36,903 bases of DNA. It comes from Candidatus Poribacteria bacterium. Its GTDB lineage: Bacteria; Poribacteria; WGA-4E; WGA-3G. The translations under genes and the position numbers were made by a program. Location of the stretch: contig JAAXHI010000454.1 of the NCBI GenBank assembly GCA_012270875.1, forward strand, positions 1 through 36,903, written 5' to 3'. This document shows, one piece after another, positions 34,155 through 36,903 of this stretch; positions within the stretch are counted from its first letter, which is position 1, and every line of letters starts with the position of its first letter. The notes under the pieces are model-generated. The model was not told the origin of the DNA, did no database searches, and saw nothing but the letters and a program-made list of their open reading frames with translations.

Positions 34155-35126
34155 CTGGTAAGTGCGGCGTTTAACGGTGAAATTACCTTTTGGGATGTGG
34201 ACGCAGCGCAGCGTAGGGACGAGGTGACCACGCCCCTACGCCAAAATAGTGGACATCGGGATTGGTACTTAGCTTTAGCGTTTTCACCGGATGGCACGAA
34301 ACTCGTCAGTGCAGGGACAGACGGTACGAAAGTTTTCGGTGGGTTCCCTACTGGATTCTCTATTATTACGAAGCCAGATAATCTAACTCGGTTGACGGAT
34401 GTATCGACTGGAGCCGAACTTGCGACGTTGCAGCGAGGAAGCAGCAAACTTATCTTTTCTCCTGACGATAGAACTAAAACGGTGGCGATTACTTCGAGAG
34501 GTGCCATTCGCTTATGGAATACGGAAACAGGCGATGAATTGGTCATTCCGATTCATGATGACCTACCCCTCGGCTTTCACCACAATGTGCCAACGGTTTT
34601 GGCAGTGGCGTTTTCGCCAGATGGTAGATGGCTTGTGAGTGGAACTACAGAAGGGGAAATCCGAATGTGGGACGTTGCGACCGGTGAAGCTTTGACCGTC
34701 TTTTCAGAACTGACAGAACCGATGGAACAAGAGCATCTGAGGCATATTTCGGCATTGGCGTTTTCACCGGACCGCGCCTTGCTCGCTGCGGGTACACCGA
34801 CGCAACTCCATTTATGGGACGTGCGTACCGGTCATAAACTTTTTTCGGTTAGCACTGTGTATACACGCGGTTGGCGGACATACCATGATTATCCAAAACC
34901 GTTGGTGTTTTCGCCGGATAGTGCAATTCTCCTCAGTGGGCATGGGGGCGGGACAATCCAATTATGGGATGCCAAGACTGGAGACAGCATCGCTGCGCTT
35001 GATGGGCATACACAGCAAGTGGAGACGTTGAAATTTTCGCCTGATGGGGAAATGTTGGTTAGCACGGCACAGGATGGCACAATCTTTTTGTGGGATTGGG
35101 ATGAGGCTATCACCGAATTACGTTAA
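34119..35126 (+). CDS. WD40 propeller half (3' part of the frameshifted sigma-WD40 gene)
   Basis: 335 residues from a GTG, but the homologous frame begins at 33990 and this GTG is unlikely to be a true start: there is no Shine-Dalgarno and the blade is entered mid-way. About seven WD40 blades are seen (FSPDGTKLVSAG, FSPDGRWLVSGTTEGEIRMWD, FSPDGEMLVSTAQDGTIFLWDWDEAI), ending like the gene at 19870 (DGTILLWDWDEIL). Two repeat-derived insertions, RGEVTLKKHPSKNP and AAQRRDEVTTPLRQ, interrupt the alignment with that gene near the frameshift. The stop codon overlaps the stop codon of the convergent gene on the other strand (shared TTAA at 35123-35126). Confidence 0.82.
   Translation: MTLKKHPSKNPLLVSAAFNGEITFWDVDAAQRRDEVTTPLRQNSGHRDWYLALAFSPDGTKLVSAGTDGTKVFGGFPTGFSIITKPDNLTRLTDVSTGAELATLQRGSSKLIFSPDDRTKTVAITSRGAIRLWNTETGDELVIPIHDDLPLGFHHNVPTVLAVAFSPDGRWLVSGTTEGEIRMWDVATGEALTVFSELTEPMEQEHLRHISALAFSPDRALLAAGTPTQLHLWDVRTGHKLFSVSTVYTRGWRTYHDYPKPLVFSPDSAILLSGHGGGTIQLWDAKTGDSIAALDGHTQQVETLKFSPDGEMLVSTAQDGTIFLWDWDEAITELR
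34211..34241. repeat. Palindromic repeat inside coding sequence, copy 2
   Basis: GCGTAGGGACG (34211-34221) and CGCCCCTACGC (34231-34241) are 11-bp inverted arms with one mismatch and loop AGGTGACCA. It shares TAGGG(G/A)CGAGGTGACC with copy 1. It is read in frame as RRDEVTTPLR between two propeller blades. Confidence 0.8.
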
Positions 35127-36903
35127 AGTTCTGCGCTGACGGTCATCTCTAAACGGTGTTCGGGTTTTCGCTCTTTCGTTGAGAGTAGACGGTAATTGAG
35201 TCGAAACAATAGGTCGGTGAATTTCCGCAACCTGTAGTCTGCTATCGTTCGGATTTCGTGACTGATGCCTTCGTAAAAGGTATATTGTGCGAAGGCGATG
35301 CCGCCGCTGCTCTTGCCGTAGCCGAGCTTGTAGTTGAAATCAATGCGTCCTTTGCCGATGAGACTAAACGTGACGCGGTTTTCAAACGAAAGGGTGCGTG
35401 TTTTGGCTTCGGGTTCCTCGTCAAGTTGTTCTTCGTCGGTTGTCTGTTTATAGCCGCTGATACCGCTCCATCGCAGGGCATTACTCAACTGGTATCGGAG
35501 GTTCAGTTCAGTTATCTGCTCAAGTTGACGCAGGTCTGAGATAGGTGTCGAAGAAGGATCTTTCACGCCTTCCTGCGCGAGGTCTTCAAAATCGAATTGG
35601 CTATATTTTTCAGTCTCCCGACGTTGTTCCCAGTTCGCGCCGACAGACAAGCGTTTCGTAGGATTCAGGGAGAAACCGACATCCCATGTATTGTGAAGTC
35701 TGTGGCGTTCTTGGTTGTTAATCCGTTTGTTGAGGGACTCTCCTGTACGGAAGTTAAGTTCAAAACTGAACGCCGTTGAAGGGACAAATTCGAGTCGGTG
35801 ATGTTGGTTCACACGCCCGAAAAGCGTATCTGAACCCTGTAAGTTTTGAAGTAGATATAGAGATACTGCATCTTCTACCTCCTGTTCTTCGGTTAGCCAG
35901 AGTCGTGTATAACCTCTGAGCGCGCTCAGAAACCATTCTAAATGGCTTTCGGTTTTCGGTTTTCGGCTTTCGGCAAGAGGGTTCTCGGTTTTCGGTTGTC
36001 GGCTATTTCGTGTTGGACGTAGACTATCACCTTGCAACAGTGCCTCGCGTTGCTGCTGTTGCCGCGCCCGGTCGCGGCGTGTGAAAAACTGGCGGGGTTG
36101 AAAGCGGATACGGAAGTCCGCATCTACTGCCGTTGTCGGTTTATCACCGACGTTTTGGTAAATTTTGATGTAAGTGCCTTCTTCGGGATCCTCTACATAG
36201 TGCAGATCGTCCAACTTCACGTAATATCCGTCACCGGGTTGGAGCAGCACACCGGTGTGTGGATGGATGTTGGTATAGACTTCGCGGCGTTGGCTTGTCA
36301 ATTTTTTATCTAATTCGTAGGTGAATTCTATGTCAATTGCTCGGCTTAGGGGTGTCAACTGAATGTTAATATCCGCGAGTTGCGTCGTCGTATCCGCGCC
36401 GAGATCGGTGTGTGCTTTCAGCATCCGACGTGCGAGATTTGCGCTCAGATTCATACCGCCGCTGAGAAAGGATTTCTGCTGTGAAAAGATGCCGACTTTC
36501 CATGTGCGTCCGGTCGTACTCTGCTGCCAATCGGATAGACCGATGGGTTCGTCATCAACAGTGAGCAACGGTTCTTTCGCGTAAGCCTCCTCAAGTTCGT
36601 AACTGGTGTTCAGAGATGCCCAACTAAAATCAACGAGATTGATACGTCCAATTGCTCGGTTCCGCTTTCGGTTGAGCGTTGCATTGCGCGCCTCGCTTGA
36701 TTCCACCCTGCCCAATGTTCCCATGATTCTGAACGGACCGATCGGGTAAGCCAAGTTGCCTTCCTGCCGTAACTTCTGCTGCGATTGTGTCCGTGTTGAA
36801 TCCTCACTCTCGACACGCGAACTGCTCCGATAGTCATCCCAACGGAAATTCGGTAATTTCTTGAGCAGCTGCGCGCCTTTAGATGGATTTTGTTCCGATG
36901 CCG
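35123..36903 (-). CDS. Beta-strand-rich, outer-membrane-like protein, N-terminus missing
   Basis: The frame is open to the right edge, so the gene starts outside the window; the listed TTG-type start near 36754 is not needed. About 593 C-terminal residues are visible. They show alternating polar and hydrophobic strands typical of outer-membrane beta-barrels (HRLEFVPSTAFSFELNFRTG, WDVGFSLNPTKRLSVGANWEQ, RVTFSLIGKGRIDFNYKLGYG, LLFRLNYRLLST), ending EMTVSAEL. No TonB box, plug or catalytic motif is seen. SprA-like translocon proteins or another large barrel are possible, but I cannot assign a family. Residues around NSRQPKTENPLAESRKPKTESH are encoded by a heptanucleotide repeat (35946-36002). 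It converges on the sigma-WD40 gene, sharing TTAA between the two stop codons. Confidence 0.75.
   Translation of the reverse strand, partial: ASEQNPSKGAQLLKKLPNFRWDDYRSSSRVESEDSTRTQSQQKLRQEGNLAYPIGPFRIMGTLGRVESSEARNATLNRKRNRAIGRINLVDFSWASLNTSYELEEAYAKEPLLTVDDEPIGLSDWQQSTTGRTWKVGIFSQQKSFLSGGMNLSANLARRMLKAHTDLGADTTTQLADINIQLTPLSRAIDIEFTYELDKKLTSQRREVYTNIHPHTGVLLQPGDGYYVKLDDLHYVEDPEEGTYIKIYQNVGDKPTTAVDADFRIRFQPRQFFTRRDRARQQQQREALLQGDSLRPTRNSRQPKTENPLAESRKPKTESHLEWFLSALRGYTRLWLTEEQEVEDAVSLYLLQNLQGSDTLFGRVNQHHRLEFVPSTAFSFELNFRTGESLNKRINNQERHRLHNTWDVGFSLNPTKRLSVGANWEQRRETEKYSQFDFEDLAQEGVKDPSSTPISDLRQLEQITELNLRYQLSNALRWSGISGYKQTTDEEQLDEEPEAKTRTLSFENRVTFSLIGKGRIDFNYKLGYGKSSGGIAFAQYTFYEGISHEIRTIADYRLRKFTDLLFRLNYRLLSTKERKPEHRLEMTVSAEL
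35946..36002. repeat. Heptanucleotide tandem repeat inside a coding region
   Basis: Seven 7-nt units of the form YTTTCGG or close variants lie at 35946-35973 (four units) and 35982-36002 (three units), separated by CAAGAGGG. Because 7 is not a multiple of 3, the peptide repeats every 21 nt, giving PKTEN and PKTES in the minus-strand protein. Similar short tandemly repeated sequences are known in cyanobacteria. Confidence 0.85.

Noticed and set aside
3100..35100. Eukaryotic-like origin because of WD40 and sortilin-like repeats
   Set aside because: The genes have bacterial ribosome binding sites, sigma factor domains, signal peptides and operon spacing; these propeller families are common in bacteria.

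Overview
The window carries no rRNA, tRNA or housekeeping marker, so the host can only be guessed. The content is typical of environmental bacteria with large paralogous families: sigma factors fused to beta-propellers, TolB-like and LVIVD propellers, a DUF433/DUF5615 toxin-antitoxin pair and many short palindromic repeats. It reminds me of Candidatus Poribacteria. Planctomycetes are an alternative, because ECF sigma factors fused to WD40 domains are known from Gemmata. This is a recollection of gene content, not a search result.

Layout. Positions 1-918 hold the 3' part of a TolB-like propeller gene, followed by a 534-nt repeat-rich spacer. At 1453-9788 a sigma-BNR fusion gene is followed by five tandem TolB-like secreted propellers, probably one operon. 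A small membrane-anchored protein lies at 9998-10639. From 10901 to 35126 there are six more sigma fusions: sigma-BNR (10901), sigma with a duplicated, possibly LolA-like domain (14193, followed by an LVIVD lipoprotein), sigma-WD40 (19870), sigma-BNR (23161), sigma-hydrolase (28970-31890, split by a frameshift) and sigma-WD40 (32116-35126, split by a frameshift). A DUF433/DUF5615 pair lies at 19147-19723. A WD40 gene at 26356 looks like a family member that lost its sigma domain. A convergent, partial, beta-strand-rich outer-membrane-like gene runs off the right edge.

The striking content is the sigma family. Seven genes encode a near-constant N-terminal part (ECF sigma regions 2 and 4, one transmembrane helix, a conserved juxtamembrane stalk) joined to exchangeable domains predicted to lie outside the cytoplasm. 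Six of the seven are preceded by the same ECF-type promoter (TGnnnC-like box, 17-18 nt, CGTCACT), in five cases 48-50 nt before the start codon, which suggests auto- or cross-regulation. The same six contain an in-frame Shine-Dalgarno plus ATG at codon 184 (181 in one), just after sigma region 4, which is the place where the sigma-less WD40 gene starts. I infer a family of one-piece transmembrane sigma factors that may also yield a sigma-free sensor protein from an internal start.
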